From an uncultured Cryomorphaceae bacterium (GTDB lineage Bacteria; Bacteroidota; Bacteroidia; Flavobacteriales; Schleiferiaceae), in contig CAKZJV010000007.1 in NCBI GenBank assembly GCA_937120475.1, positions 1,690,068-1,754,067 of the forward strand: a DNA stretch of 64,000 bases, read 5' to 3'. Shown here in pieces: positions 8,543-17,147 of this stretch. The translations under genes and the position numbers were made by a program. The notes beneath the pieces are model-generated. The model made no database searches and was not told the DNA's origin. It saw only the letters and a program-made list of their open reading frames with translations. Position 1 is the stretch's first letter. Each line of letters begins with the position of its first letter.

Positions 8543-9298
8543 TTAATTCTCTTTCAAAGCTGCTCTTCTTTTAGCTGCTTTTTCCTGCTCCGGAAGGCTG
8601 TAATCACCTCCGTAGGCCTTATCCAAAAAGCCTCCGTACATAGGGTTAGGGAGCATGATAAAGTGGTTTTGCACAGTATCACTTTGCCAATCGGCCTCTT
8701 CCGCAAAGTCAGTTAGCTGATCACCTATCAATAAAAGTACGCGGTGGTTCTCTTTTACCGTTTCACGCCTTTCGGTTTTGTTGCTGGTGGTGGTTTTAAG
8801 GATCAGGTGCTCTTCATTAACTTGGGGAAATCCTGCCTCGGCCAGGTTCTTTTGGGTAGGCTCCCACAATTCACTGGCCCGGTTGGTGATATAGAAAACT
8901 TCCACCCCCATACTATCGGCCATTTGGGTAAACGCTAAAGCACCCGGTAAAGGTTTGGCATTAGCCTCCTTTACCCATTGCGCCCAGCTCTCCGGGTTAT
9001 ACGACTCTCCGCTTTGGATAAGTCGTGCTTCGTAAGGACAGTTGTCCAGTACCGTTTCATCCACATCCAGAATTACCGCCAAGGGCACGCTATCATTGGC
9101 CTCGCCAAGGTGTTTTTGCAACAGGCTTCTTGCACGATTATAGGCCTGTTGGTATTGCGCTTTAGCCTCATCACCCAACTGGTACCAAAGAGTGGCGTTC
9201 ACCAGGTCATCGGAATAATTCTGTTCTGTTTCTACGGGTGGTTGTTGGCAGGCCATGGCCAATGCCAATGCTGGAGCCACCAGCTTTAGTTTCTTCAT
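8543..9298 (-). CDS. HAD-type acid phosphatase lipoprotein (e(P4)/OlpA family)
   Basis: 251 residues. The lipobox LAMAC gives a lipidated Cys17, so it should be anchored in the outer membrane or periplasm. The class C acid phosphatase core is visible: ILDVDETVLDN near residue 75 with both catalytic Asp, a Thr/Asn motif (YITNRA) near 135 and LLIGDQLTDF near 185. Known members (Haemophilus e(P4), Chryseobacterium OlpA) remove phosphate from nucleotide monophosphates and other esters, sometimes serving NAD or nucleotide uptake. The exact substrate is not readable. It sits 19 bases after the rsgA stop and 2 bases before dtd, so it is in the middle of a probable three-gene transcript. Confidence 0.9.
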   Translation of the reverse strand: MKKLKLVAPALALAMACQQPPVETEQNYSDDLVNATLWYQLGDEAKAQYQQAYNRARSLLQKHLGEANDSVPLAVILDVDETVLDNCPYEARLIQSGESYNPESWAQWVKEANAKPLPGALAFTQMADSMGVEVFYITNRASELWEPTQKNLAEAGFPQVNEEHLILKTTTSNKTERRETVKENHRVLLLIGDQLTDFAEEADWQSDTVQNHFIMLPNPMYGGFLDKAYGGDYSLPEQEKAAKRRAALKEN

Positions 9299-9317
9299 GC
9301 TTTATTGTTTTAAAAGT

Positions 9318-10265
9318 TCAGGCATAATCATCGGTGCGGTACGTATCATCTTCATCCAGCCCTTGCACCAGGGCCACATAACTCTCGTAACGGCTTAGAG
9401 GTAATCTGGCGTTCTCCACCGCTTCTTTCACGGCACAACCCGGCTCTTCCAGGTGCAAACAGTTGTGAAAGCGGCATTCGGATTTCAGGCGGAATATCTC
9501 CGGAAAGTAATCACCTATCTCCTCCTTTTCCATATCTACTAAGCCAAAGCCGCGGATACCGGGCGTATCAATAATATCACCACCAAAACTTAAAGGGTGC
9601 ATTTCCGCAAAAGTAGTGGTATGCTGACCCTGCAAATGGCTTTCGGAGATCTGGGCCGTTTTGAGGTCCAGACCGGGTTCAATACAGTTAATGAGGGTAG
9701 ATTTCCCTACTCCTGAATGTCCGCTCAATAAACTGGTTTTACCCTTGAGCAGGTCGCGAAACTCTTCCAGCCCTTTCCCTGAAACTGTGGAAGTATTCAT
9801 TACCGTATATCCCGCATCGCGATATACTATACTCAGGTATTCTAACTCCTCCAGCATTGCCTCGTTATACAGGTCGTGTTTATTGAAGATGAGCACCCCG
9901 GGAATATCATAGGCCTCAGCAGTAAGCAAAAAACGATCGATAAAGCGTGGGTAGGTTTTAGGAAATTCCAGGGTGGCAATGAGAATAGCCTGATCGAGGT
10001 TAGCCGCGATAATATGTGTACGCTTGGAGAGGTTTACCGATTTACGGACAATGTGGTTTTTACGATCGTGAATAGCCACAATTACCCCAACTCCCTCTTC
10101 GGCTTCCTCCGGTTCAAAATCTACATAATCACCCACCGCAACCGGATTGGTGCTTTTAATGCCCTCCAACCGGATACGGCCTTTAATGCGGCACTCCCAA
10201 AGCTTACCTTCGGCCCTTACCTGGAACCAACTGCCCGTGGATTTGATTACCGTACCTTGTTTCAT
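9318..10265 (-). CDS. rsgA: Ribosome small subunit-dependent GTPase A
   Basis: 315 residues. Circularly permuted GTPase that helps late maturation of the 30S subunit. The order of motifs shows the permutation: an OB-fold N-terminal domain (about 1-75), then NKHD (G4) near 143, GHSGVGKST (G1) near 184, DTPGIRGFG (G3) near 236, and a C-terminal zinc module CRFHNC..H..EPGC near 265-280. All key residues are present. It is the first gene of the minus-strand group rsgA, phosphatase lipoprotein, dtd. The promoter region faces gldA across 144 bp. The closest -7-like sequence before the ATG (TAATTTCG) is one base off consensus. Confidence 0.96.
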   Translation of the reverse strand: MKQGTVIKSTGSWFQVRAEGKLWECRIKGRIRLEGIKSTNPVAVGDYVDFEPEEAEEGVGVIVAIHDRKNHIVRKSVNLSKRTHIIAANLDQAILIATLEFPKTYPRFIDRFLLTAEAYDIPGVLIFNKHDLYNEAMLEELEYLSIVYRDAGYTVMNTSTVSGKGLEEFRDLLKGKTSLLSGHSGVGKSTLINCIEPGLDLKTAQISESHLQGQHTTTFAEMHPLSFGGDIIDTPGIRGFGLVDMEKEEIGDYFPEIFRLKSECRFHNCLHLEEPGCAVKEAVENARLPLSRYESYVALVQGLDEDDTYRTDDYA

Positions 10266-10409
10266 TGCAATGGCGAAATTATTTAATTCTGCGGAAGCAG
10301 CTTTATCCGGTGACTTTAACAGAATAAGCCATTTTGGCCGTTAGCCATCACGAGTATGCTCGCCCCTTTTCCTTTACATTAGCAAATTCATTAGCAGGAA
10401 GGAATAAAT

Positions 10410-11321
10410 ATGTCTATCGAAGTACAAAACATCACCAAACTTTACGGAACGCAAAAGGCTCTGAACGAGGTCAGCTTTTCCATTGGCACGGGAGAAATTG
10501 TAGGCTTTTTAGGACCTAACGGGGCCGGTAAGTCCACCATGATGAAAATACTGACCTGCTACATTCCGCAGAGCGAAGGCACCGCAAAAGTATGCGGTAT
10601 TGATACCCAGGAAGATAGTATTGCCATTCGTAAAAAAGTAGGCTACCTGCCCGAGCACAATCCTTTATACCTGGAAATGTACGTAAAGGAATACCTGGCT
10701 TTTATGGCGGGTATCCACAAAGCCGATAAGGCACGCATTCCCGAAATGATCCGTAAAACGGGACTGGAACCGGAACAGCATAAAAAGCTGGGGCAGCTTT
10801 CGAAGGGATACCGCCAACGTGCCGGTTTAGCGGCCGCTTTGTTGCATGACCCGGAAGTACTTATACTGGATGAGCCCACCACGGGATTAGACCCTAATCA
10901 ATTGGTAGAGATACGCAACCTTATCAAGGACATAGGACGGGAAAAAACCGTAATGCTTTCCACCCACATTATGCAGGAGGTGGAAGTGCTTTGCAACCGT
11001 GTAATTATTATCAACAACGGCAGTATTGTTACCGACCGCTCCACCGAAATGCTTACCGAGTTAATGGGTGATCGCATTTACCTGGTAGAATTTGATAAGG
11101 CCACTACTGCCTCACAACTTAAAAAGGTAGAAGGCATTAAGCAGGTGGAAGACGTGGGCGGTGGAAAAAAATGGCAGATTACAGCCATCAATGAACAGGA
11201 CATACGCACTGCTTTATTCCAGTTTGCTGTAGCCCAGAATATGGTGGTGCTGGAGATGCGCCAAAAGGATCAAAAACTTGAAAACGTATTCCAAAAACTT
11301 ACCCGAAAGAATGAAGCGTAA
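10410..11321 (+). CDS. gldA: Gliding motility ABC transporter ATP-binding protein GldA
   Basis: 303 residues. ABC ATPase with Walker A GPNGAGKST (about 37-45), signature LSKGYRQR (about 133), Walker B LILDEPTTGLDP (about 154) and H-loop STHIMQE (about 190), plus a C-terminal domain of about 80 residues. Length and the long MSIEVQNITKLYGTQKALNE start match GldA of gliding Flavobacteria, which works with membrane partners GldF and GldG. Those partners are not in this window; gldA is also unlinked from gldFG in F. johnsoniae. An AGGAAGGA stretch 5 bases before the ATG could act as an unusual ribosome site for this phylum. The last 11 bases overlap the next gene. A general multidrug or export ABC ATPase cannot be excluded. 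Confidence 0.85.
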   Translation: MSIEVQNITKLYGTQKALNEVSFSIGTGEIVGFLGPNGAGKSTMMKILTCYIPQSEGTAKVCGIDTQEDSIAIRKKVGYLPEHNPLYLEMYVKEYLAFMAGIHKADKARIPEMIRKTGLEPEQHKKLGQLSKGYRQRAGLAAALLHDPEVLILDEPTTGLDPNQLVEIRNLIKDIGREKTVMLSTHIMQEVEVLCNRVIIINNGSIVTDRSTEMLTELMGDRIYLVEFDKATTASQLKKVEGIKQVEDVGGGKKWQITAINEQDIRTALFQFAVAQNMVVLEMRQKDQKLENVFQKLTRKNEA

Positions 11322-12084
11322 AACCCTGGCTATCCTTTTGCTCCCCCTTTTATTTTCAGCCTGCCTGGGTGCCGATGAAGTGGAAAGCATGGTAAAATCT
11401 ATAGGCGATCCGGGTGAAAAGCAAGAAAAGGAGCAGAGCCCGATTTTAAACGGTGTGGTTACCCAAAAAAAGAAAAACGGCAACACCACGGTAGAGATAG
11501 AGTATAAGGACGGCCGTAAAAATGGCATGAGCCGGGAATATTATGAGGATGGGACCTTATGGAAGGAATCGGAATACCGGGATAACCTTTTAGACGGAGT
11601 AGCCCGGGTATATGACCGTGAGGGGCGTCTGGAGCGCGAAGTACATTACCGAGGGGGTTACAAGCACGGTGAACTGAACCGTTTTTTCAAAAGTGGAAAA
11701 CTGAAATCGCGGGTAGTGTATGAAAGGGGATGGCCATTACTGGGTGGTGCCCAGTGGGATTATCAGGGAAATGAGGTTCCTAACCCTGTAATAGAAGTGG
11801 AGCACATTAACCAATTGCGCGAAAACAACACCTACGGCCTTGAATTCTCGCTAAACCCTCCCACCAAAAAAATGGTGTTTTACGTACTGGAACGCGATGC
11901 CGATTGGCAACCTCGCATGGACATGGCGCGCTACCAGGTACCGGCTGATAACCGCTTTAGCTTTACGCTGGAACCGGGGTATGAGATTTCCAAAAAGCTG
12001 ATTATCTACGCAGCTTACAACAGTAAGTACGGTGACCCGATGATTACCCGCGGTGAGGTAAACCTAAGAATACGTAATAACTGA
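11311..12084 (+). CDS. MORN-repeat (YwqK-like) lipoprotein
   Basis: 257 residues from the ATG at 11311, chosen because it gives a clean lipoprotein signal (MKRKTLAILLLPLLFSAC, lipidated Cys18). An upstream in-frame ATG at 11278 would bury this signal. About residues 60-150 contain three to four MORN_2-type repeats: YKDGRKNGMSREYYEDGTLW, DNLLDGVARVYDREGRL and YKHGELNRFFKSGKL. The remaining C-terminal region is beta-rich and unrecognised. Homologues are often labelled antitoxin YwqK, but a secreted lipoprotein with no toxin partner does not support that. It overlaps gldA by 11 bases, so translation is probably coupled and a role near the GldA transporter is possible. Its stop is 2 bases from the der stop on the other strand. 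Confidence 0.82.
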   Translation: MKRKTLAILLLPLLFSACLGADEVESMVKSIGDPGEKQEKEQSPILNGVVTQKKKNGNTTVEIEYKDGRKNGMSREYYEDGTLWKESEYRDNLLDGVARVYDREGRLEREVHYRGGYKHGELNRFFKSGKLKSRVVYERGWPLLGGAQWDYQGNEVPNPVIEVEHINQLRENNTYGLEFSLNPPTKKMVFYVLERDADWQPRMDMARYQVPADNRFSFTLEPGYEISKKLIIYAAYNSKYGDPMITRGEVNLRIRNN

Positions 12085-12086
12085 GT

Positions 12087-13391
12087 TTACTTTTTACGCA
12101 AGTAAACCTGCACCGGCACCCCTTTAAAATCAAAGTTTTCCCGTAGCTTATTCTCCAGGAAACGTTTGTAGGGTTCCTTTACATACTGCGGTAAATTGGC
12201 AAAAAAGGCAAATGCCGGAGTAGTTGTGGGCAGTTGTGTGCAAAACTTGATCTTAATATACTTACCCTTGATGGCTGGTGGCGGATTGCTTTCAATAATA
12301 GGCAACATTATATCATTGAGCTTACTGGTACTCACCTTTGATTTACGTCTTTCGTAAACCCGCATCGCCTCCTCGATAGCCTGGAAAATACGCTGCTTGT
12401 TGAGCACGGAAATAAAGAGCACCGGAAGGTCAGTAAAGGGCTCCAGTTTTTTGAGAATGTATTTCCGGAATTTATCGGCCGTTTGGGTATCCTTTTCAAT
12501 TAGATCCCATTTATTAACCAGCACCACTACCCCTTTGCGATTTTTTTCCACCAGGCTGAAAATGGAGAGGTCCTGGCCTTCAAAACCCCGATCAGCATCA
12601 ATCATTAAAAGGCACACGTCAGCACTTTCAATGGCCCGTACCGAACGCATAACGGAGTAAAATTCCAGGTTTTCATGCACTTTGGTTTTTTTACGAAGCC
12701 CGGCCGTATCCACCAGCAAAAAATCCTTTCCGTAAAGCTTGTAACGGGTATTTATGGCATCGCGGGTAGTACCGGCAATATCCGTAACTATGTTACGCTC
12801 CTCACCGGTAAGCGTGTTTATAAAGGATGATTTACCTACGTTGGGGCGACCGATCACAGCTATGCGTGGCAGGTCTAGTTCTTCCTCATCTTCCTCCTCG
12901 GGCAGGGCCTTCACCAGATCATCCAGCAATTCACCGGTTCCGGAACCGTTGATAGCCGAAATATTATAGATTTCACCCAGGCCCAGGGTATAAAATTCGG
13001 CACTCATAGTTTGCCGCATGGCGTTATCCACCTTATTGGCTACCAGCAGCACTTTTTTGCGCGATTTTCGCAACAGGGCCGCCACTTCCTTATCCATACC
13101 GGTAACCCCCAGCTCGGCATCCACTACAAATAGTATCACCTGGGCTTCTTCCACGGCAATTTCCACCTGTTTACGTATTTCGCCTTCAAAAATATCTTCG
13201 GACCCGGTAATGTATCCCCCGGTATCGATAATGGAAAATTCACGCCCGGTCCATTCCGCGCGGCCATAAATACGATCACGGGTTACCCCGGCTATCGAAT
13301 CAACAATGGCCTCGCGCTTTTCGGTAAGGCGATTAAAAAGGGTGGATTTGCCCACGTTGGGGCGGCCTACTATGGCAACTATATTTGACAA
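12087..13391 (-). CDS. der: Ribosome-associated GTPase Der (EngA)
   Basis: 434 residues. Two tandem GTPase domains and a KH-like C-terminal domain, the standard Der layout. First domain: [11 protein letters not shown] near residue 8, DTGGY (G3) near 56, NKVD (G4) near 118. Second domain: [11 protein letters not shown] near 180, DTAGLRKK near 228, NKWD near 292. It is essential for 50S subunit assembly. An acidic linker (EEEDEEELD) joins the two G domains. The gene is alone on its strand, convergent with the MORN lipoprotein gene and 77 bases of spacer from the terminator of the upstream response regulator. Confidence 0.97.
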   Translation of the reverse strand: MSNIVAIVGRPNVGKSTLFNRLTEKREAIVDSIAGVTRDRIYGRAEWTGREFSIIDTGGYITGSEDIFEGEIRKQVEIAVEEAQVILFVVDAELGVTGMDKEVAALLRKSRKKVLLVANKVDNAMRQTMSAEFYTLGLGEIYNISAINGSGTGELLDDLVKALPEEEDEEELDLPRIAVIGRPNVGKSSFINTLTGEERNIVTDIAGTTRDAINTRYKLYGKDFLLVDTAGLRKKTKVHENLEFYSVMRSVRAIESADVCLLMIDADRGFEGQDLSIFSLVEKNRKGVVVLVNKWDLIEKDTQTADKFRKYILKKLEPFTDLPVLFISVLNKQRIFQAIEEAMRVYERRKSKVSTSKLNDIMLPIIESNPPPAIKGKYIKIKFCTQLPTTTPAFAFFANLPQYVKEPYKRFLENKLRENFDFKGVPVQVYLRKK

Positions 13392-13458
13392 ACTAGTAAT
13401 TTAAGTGGCAAAAATAGAGAATGCCCGGCACAAGGCTGGTAGTTACCTATTATTGTAA

Positions 13459-13489
13459 CTAATAAAAATCCCCGGCCGGGGCCGGGGAT
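13459..13489 (-). terminator. Intrinsic terminator of the response-regulator gene
   Basis: ATCCCCGGCC at 13468-13477 pairs perfectly with GGCCGGGGAT at 13480-13489. On the minus strand ATTTTTATTA follows. Lies 25 bases after the regulator stop. Confidence 0.9.
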
Positions 13490-13513
13490 CAATATTTTCA
13501 AAGAGTTTGTTTG

Positions 13514-14131
13514 CTATTTGCGGTTCAGAATTTCAGGGTAGTTGGTGGAAAAGTTGATCAGGTCAACCACCGACTTGGCACCAATTTTATTCAACAAACG
13601 AAGTTTGTAGGTACTCACCGTTTTGTCGCTAATCTCCAATTCCTCCGAAATTTCCTTATTGGATTTACCACTGGATAGAAGCTTTAACACCTCTATCTCG
13701 CGCTGGCTGAGTTTAATCGGCTTATTCTTCTTTTTGTTGTTCAGGATATCTTCACTGAATATCTGCTCACCTTCAATAACACGGTTGATAGAGCGAATCA
13801 GTTTTTTGGGCTCATCATCTTTAATCACGTATCCACTGGCTCCCATCTGCAAAGCGGTTTTACCGTAAATATCTTCCGGATGCATGGTGAGGATAATGAT
13901 CTTAAGATCCGGGGCCATCTCCCTGATCTTACGGATAGCTGTGATTCCGTTCATCTTTGGCATATCCAGATCCAGCAGAAGCACATCGGCCTCATGGTTT
14001 TGGATCATCTCAATCAGTTCATCACCATCGGAAGCCTCAGCCACCAATTGCATGTTATCTTCATATCCAATGAATAACTGCAGCCCTTTACGAACCACAG
14101 CATGATCATCCGCGAGCAATATTTTAATCAT
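13514..14131 (-). CDS. LuxR/NarL-type response regulator
   Basis: 205 residues. Receiver domain 1-120 with the acidic pocket D8-D9, phospho-acceptor D54 (LLLDLDMP), T82 (LTMH) and K104 (YVIKDDEP). LuxR-type helix-turn-helix about 137-200 (LSQREIEVLKLLSSGKSNKEI..LEISDKTVSTY). All phosphorylation residues are present. No kinase gene adjoins it. The soluble hybrid kinase at 17558 or an unlinked kinase could be a partner. Two possible control elements lie upstream: a TACATTTG -7 box at 14185-14192 and a TTAATTTG-N3-CAAATTAA inverted repeat at 14141-14159 that could be an autoregulatory site. It ends in its own terminator. Confidence 0.93.
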   Translation of the reverse strand: MIKILLADDHAVVRKGLQLFIGYEDNMQLVAEASDGDELIEMIQNHEADVLLLDLDMPKMNGITAIRKIREMAPDLKIIILTMHPEDIYGKTALQMGASGYVIKDDEPKKLIRSINRVIEGEQIFSEDILNNKKKNKPIKLSQREIEVLKLLSSGKSNKEISEELEISDKTVSTYKLRLLNKIGAKSVVDLINFSTNYPEILNRK

Positions 14132-14140
14132 TTCTTATAA

Positions 14141-14159
14141 TTAATTTGAAACAAATTAA
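14141..14159. promoter_or_regulatory. Inverted repeat TTAATTTG-N3-CAAATTAA
   Basis: Perfect 8-bp inverted repeat with a 3-base centre, 10 bases before the ATG of the response regulator and downstream of its candidate -7 box. It is AT-rich, so chance is possible. An operator or a small 5' leader hairpin would both fit. Confidence 0.35.
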
Positions 14160-14184
14160 GGTTTTCTAATGAAACATATTTTAA

Positions 14185-14192
14185 CAAATGTA
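14185..14192 (-). promoter_or_regulatory. Candidate -7 box TACATTTG for the response regulator
   Basis: Match to TAnnTTTG on the minus strand, 54 bases before the ATG at 14131. No TTG at -33 was seen. Confidence 0.4.
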
Positions 14193-14250
14193 TATATTTC
14201 TTGTCAGATAATATTGACATTTGCTTTTAAATTTTGTTCACAATCAAACC

Positions 14251-15042
14251 CTAAGCCTTTAAATCAGAGGGAATTTTACAAACAGGAATTGGCCGCATCT
14301 TGTGTTGATTTACGCTATTAAAGCGTTCATATATTCGATAAACCTCCGCATTACGGCCTGAAAAATCTTCCGGTTCTTTACCCAACTCTTTCTGTTGCAT
14401 AGCCCACTCCAGTTCGGGGTACGTTGCTCCTATCTGGTCTTCATCCGAGCGATCGTCACCCCACAACCCATCGGTGGGTGGTGCTTTCATTATAGCGTCT
14501 ATCACGTGGAGATTCTTCCCCAGGGTGTACACTTCTGTTTTCAGCAGGTCGGCAATAGGACTTATATCCACCCCACCATCTCCGTATTTCGTAAAAAACC
14601 CGACTCCAAAGTCCTCCACCTTATTTCCGGTACCCGCCACCAGGTAACCATGCAAGGCGGCAAAATAATAAAGGGTGGTCATCCTCAGGCGGGCACGACT
14701 GTTTACCAGCGACATAGCTTTTTCATCGGAATCAGCCACCTTGGGGAGCTCATTAATAAAGCTATCGAAAACCTGGCTCAAGTTTACCGATACCCTGCTT
14801 ACATTGTTGTGCTCAGCCTGCAGGGATTCAATGTGCTTACCAGCACGGTTTACCTGATCGGCATTTTGATGTATCGGCATTTCCACACACAGCACCGGGT
14901 AGCCGGTAAGAGCCACCAGTTTGGAGGTAACGGCCGAATCAATTCCTCCGCTTACGCCTACCACAAACCCCTTTTGGCCGGATTGCTTAAGATACCCTAC
15001 GAGCCACTGTGAAATATGATCGATTACCTGCTTTGTTTTCAT
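14251..15042 (-). CDS. nadE: NH3-dependent NAD+ synthetase
   Basis: 263 residues from the ATG at 15042; the frame extends six codons further to a TTG at 15060, directly after the barrel gene, but the ATG start is more likely. It converts deamido-NAD, ATP and ammonia to NAD in the cytoplasm. The PP-loop SGGIDS is at residues 31-36. A deamido-NAD/Mg region includes GTGNKVEDFGVGFFTKYGDGG near 145-165 and a second loop PPTDGLWGDDRSDEDQIG near 190. No glutaminase domain is present, so it uses free ammonia. nadE close to gldB-gldC is a synteny known from Flavobacterium. It follows the barrel gene at 15061 by about 20 bases and is probably co-transcribed with it. Confidence 0.94.
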   Translation of the reverse strand: MKTKQVIDHISQWLVGYLKQSGQKGFVVGVSGGIDSAVTSKLVALTGYPVLCVEMPIHQNADQVNRAGKHIESLQAEHNNVSRVSVNLSQVFDSFINELPKVADSDEKAMSLVNSRARLRMTTLYYFAALHGYLVAGTGNKVEDFGVGFFTKYGDGGVDISPIADLLKTEVYTLGKNLHVIDAIMKAPPTDGLWGDDRSDEDQIGATYPELEWAMQQKELGKEPEDFSGRNAEVYRIYERFNSVNQHKMRPIPVCKIPSDLKA

Positions 15043-15060
15043 AGAAATAGTAATCGGCAA

Positions 15061-15684
15061 TTAAAACAAAACTCCAATGGAGAGGGCCACATAATCGAGT
15101 CGGAAACTGCGATTTTTTTCCAGGCCACCTGCATCATTATTCAGATTGTCGATCAAATTGCGATGGTAAACCAACTCGGCTACCAATGAGGTAGCTCCGC
15201 CAAAACTATATTCCGTACCTCCACCAAATTTAAAGGTAAGTCCGAAGGGGTTGATGTAGGAATCCAATTGTTGATCCCGGGGAATATCAGGGTCAAAATC
15301 TATAGACTCGTTGGTATTGATCAGTATTCCTCCTCCAAAACGGGCGAAGTAGGTGAAGTATCCGAATTCACGGGTTGTTAGCTTCAAGGTGATCGGTATT
15401 TGAACATAACCCGCGTGATAATCGCGCACCGTATCGTTAACGGTTAAACTTCCCCCACTACTCAAAATATCTACCCCGGTAGAAAAAGCGTAGTGCTCAG
15501 CGAAGTAGTAATCGGCAATTAGCCCAAAACCAAATTTCAGGGCAGGGCTGGTTTCGGCATCCGGCTGGCTGGTGGAAATATAGCTTACCGTGGGCGCGGC
15601 ATGCACACCAAGGCGCAAATTCTGAGCGTTTATCTTTGCTGCAGTTAAAAGAAATAAAAGGAAAAAAACCTGAAGACTTTTCAC
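15061..15684 (-). CDS. Outer membrane beta-barrel protein (PorT-like family)
   Basis: 207 residues. Signal peptide 1-20 (ends INAQ). The rest alternates polar and hydrophobic residues with many aromatic girdle positions and ends with a strand YVALSIGVLF, terminal Phe included. That is a typical small 8-stranded outer membrane barrel. It resembles the outer-membrane-beta-barrel/PorT family common in Bacteroidota, some of which support type IX secretion. It stands head to head with gldB across 57 bp, which makes a link to gliding or secretion attractive, but the sequence alone does not prove it is PorT. Confidence 0.78.
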   Translation of the reverse strand: MKSLQVFFLLFLLTAAKINAQNLRLGVHAAPTVSYISTSQPDAETSPALKFGFGLIADYYFAEHYAFSTGVDILSSGGSLTVNDTVRDYHAGYVQIPITLKLTTREFGYFTYFARFGGGILINTNESIDFDPDIPRDQQLDSYINPFGLTFKFGGGTEYSFGGATSLVAELVYHRNLIDNLNNDAGGLEKNRSFRLDYVALSIGVLF

Positions 15685-15741
15685 AATTTTTGGTTTTGGG
15701 TTTGTAAAATTAAAGTACTTGACTTACAAGTTTCGTGGTTT

Positions 15742-16731
15742 ATGATAAAAAGAATTTTTTGGGGGATAAGTTCATTTCTAATTATCTCAGCTTGCCAGCA
15801 CGATCAACTGGAGGTAGATGTAAGTGATGTTAAGACCACCACCCGTTTTCACCGTTTCGACAGTGCTTTTTTCAACCTCGATACTACCAATTTCAGCGAG
15901 GGTCTTTTTCGGCTTAAACAGGATTACCCCCTGTTTTTTCAATCCGGTGCCACCGATCAGTTCTGGCGTTTTCAGCGCACCGACCCCCGGCAGGTAGAAC
16001 TCTATCAACGTATAAAAGAGGTTTGGGGAAACATGGATGAGGCTAACCGAAGCCTGAATTATGCCATGAAGCACTTTTACTATTATTACCCTGAAAAAAA
16101 GGATATTACCTTTTATACCTACGTTTCCAATCTCGATTTTCAATACCCGGTTTTATATGCTCCTGAAAATGAAGTGACTTTTGTAGCGCTGGATTTATAC
16201 CTGGGACAAAACCAGCGTTATTACGCCCACCTGCCCGCCTACCTCGCCTATAGGCGCAATCCGTTTTTTATGATCCGTGATTGCATGGAAACCTTAGCCC
16301 GTGAAAACATAACTCCCTTACGCGAACAAGAAGCTTACACCTTACTGGATGCGATGATCTACCACGGAAAAGTGCTATACTTTATAGAAGCCATGATGCC
16401 CGAAGCTCCGGACTGGATGATTACCCGGTATATTGACGAACACCTGGAGTTTTGCCGGCAAAATGAGAGAAATGTATGGGCCTATTTTATCGAGAATAAC
16501 CTGTTGTTCTCTAAAAAGGATGATGACATCAGGCGTTTTATGGATCCCGCGCCCTTCTCCAAGTTCGGAATGAAATTCGACAATCAAACGCCCGGACAAA
16601 TCGGCCATTGGGTAGGCTGGCAAATTGTTAAAAGTTACCACCGTAATAATTCCGGAACTTCACTAAAAGATATTTTCGCAGAGACAGACAGCCGTAAATT
16701 CCTAAAGCTAAGTGCCTACAAACCGGAATAG
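15742..16731 (+). CDS. gldB: Gliding motility lipoprotein GldB
   Basis: 329 residues. Lipobox IISAC gives lipidated Cys18. The body matches GldB: an N-terminal DVKTTTRFHRFDSAFF motif, a central FVALDLYLGQNQRYY segment and a C-terminal PGQIGHWVGWQIVKSY region near 290. The ALDLYLG and IGHWVGWQIV segments recall membrane-associated zinc peptidase relatives, but no HExxH is seen. GldB is required for gliding in F. johnsoniae, and in many non-gliding Bacteroidota it is retained for T9SS or envelope function. It is followed by gldC after 50 bp, the usual gldBC order. Confidence 0.92.
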   Translation: MIKRIFWGISSFLIISACQHDQLEVDVSDVKTTTRFHRFDSAFFNLDTTNFSEGLFRLKQDYPLFFQSGATDQFWRFQRTDPRQVELYQRIKEVWGNMDEANRSLNYAMKHFYYYYPEKKDITFYTYVSNLDFQYPVLYAPENEVTFVALDLYLGQNQRYYAHLPAYLAYRRNPFFMIRDCMETLARENITPLREQEAYTLLDAMIYHGKVLYFIEAMMPEAPDWMITRYIDEHLEFCRQNERNVWAYFIENNLLFSKKDDDIRRFMDPAPFSKFGMKFDNQTPGQIGHWVGWQIVKSYHRNNSGTSLKDIFAETDSRKFLKLSAYKPE

Positions 16732-16746
16732 CTGGAGCAGATTAGC

Positions 16747-16754
16747 TAGTTTTG
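16747..16754 (+). promoter_or_regulatory. Candidate -7 box TAGTTTTG before gldC
   Basis: Match to TAnnTTTG in the gldB-gldC gap, 27 bases before the gldC ATG. No TTG was found at the -33 distance. It suggests that gldC may have some expression of its own. Confidence 0.35.
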
Positions 16755-16781
16755 CATCCCCAAAGTAAATGATGATTTTTT

Positions 16782-17120
16782 ATGGCCAAGCATTATTCAG
16801 AAATCAATTTCAAGATAGGGCTGGATGAAAACAAAGTACCGGAAAGCATTGAATGGAGCGCTGAAGACGGGGGTATGAAACACGCCCCCGCAAAGGCCCT
16901 GTTGCTATCAGTTTGGGACCAAAAAAGTGGTGATACCTTAAAAATGGACCTTTGGACGAAAGATCTTTTGGCGGATGAAATGAAGCGCTTTGTTCACCAA
17001 ACATTAATGGCCATGGCCGATACCCTCGAACGTGCTACCAATGAAAAGGAAGCGGCCCAGGATATGAGAAATTTCGGCCAACAACTAGGTAATAAGCTGG
17101 AACTGTTCGGTAAAAAGTAG
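16782..17120 (+). CDS. gldC: Gliding motility protein GldC
   Basis: 112 residues, small and cytoplasmic with no signal peptide. Family features visible: MAKHYSEINFKIGLDENKVPE start, a central WSAEDGGM and SVWDQKSGDTLKMDLWTKDL, and a C-terminal helix pair with ETMANE-like acidic residues. GldC works with GldB in F. johnsoniae, where its loss reduces gliding. It lies 50 bp after gldB and 27 bp before a small membrane protein gene. Confidence 0.92.
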   Translation: MAKHYSEINFKIGLDENKVPESIEWSAEDGGMKHAPAKALLLSVWDQKSGDTLKMDLWTKDLLADEMKRFVHQTLMAMADTLERATNEKEAAQDMRNFGQQLGNKLELFGKK

Positions 17121-17147
17121 TATTTTCAGACTGCTAAAACCAACTCC

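Noticed and set aside
11311-12084. Antitoxin (YwqK-type) of a toxin-antitoxin system
   Set aside because: The MORN-type repeats explain the usual database label; the protein is a lipoprotein and no toxin gene is adjacent.
14395-15012. 205-residue plus-strand open frame over nadE
   Set aside because: It lies entirely opposite a well-conserved nadE, has no recognisable family and reads as an antisense shadow.
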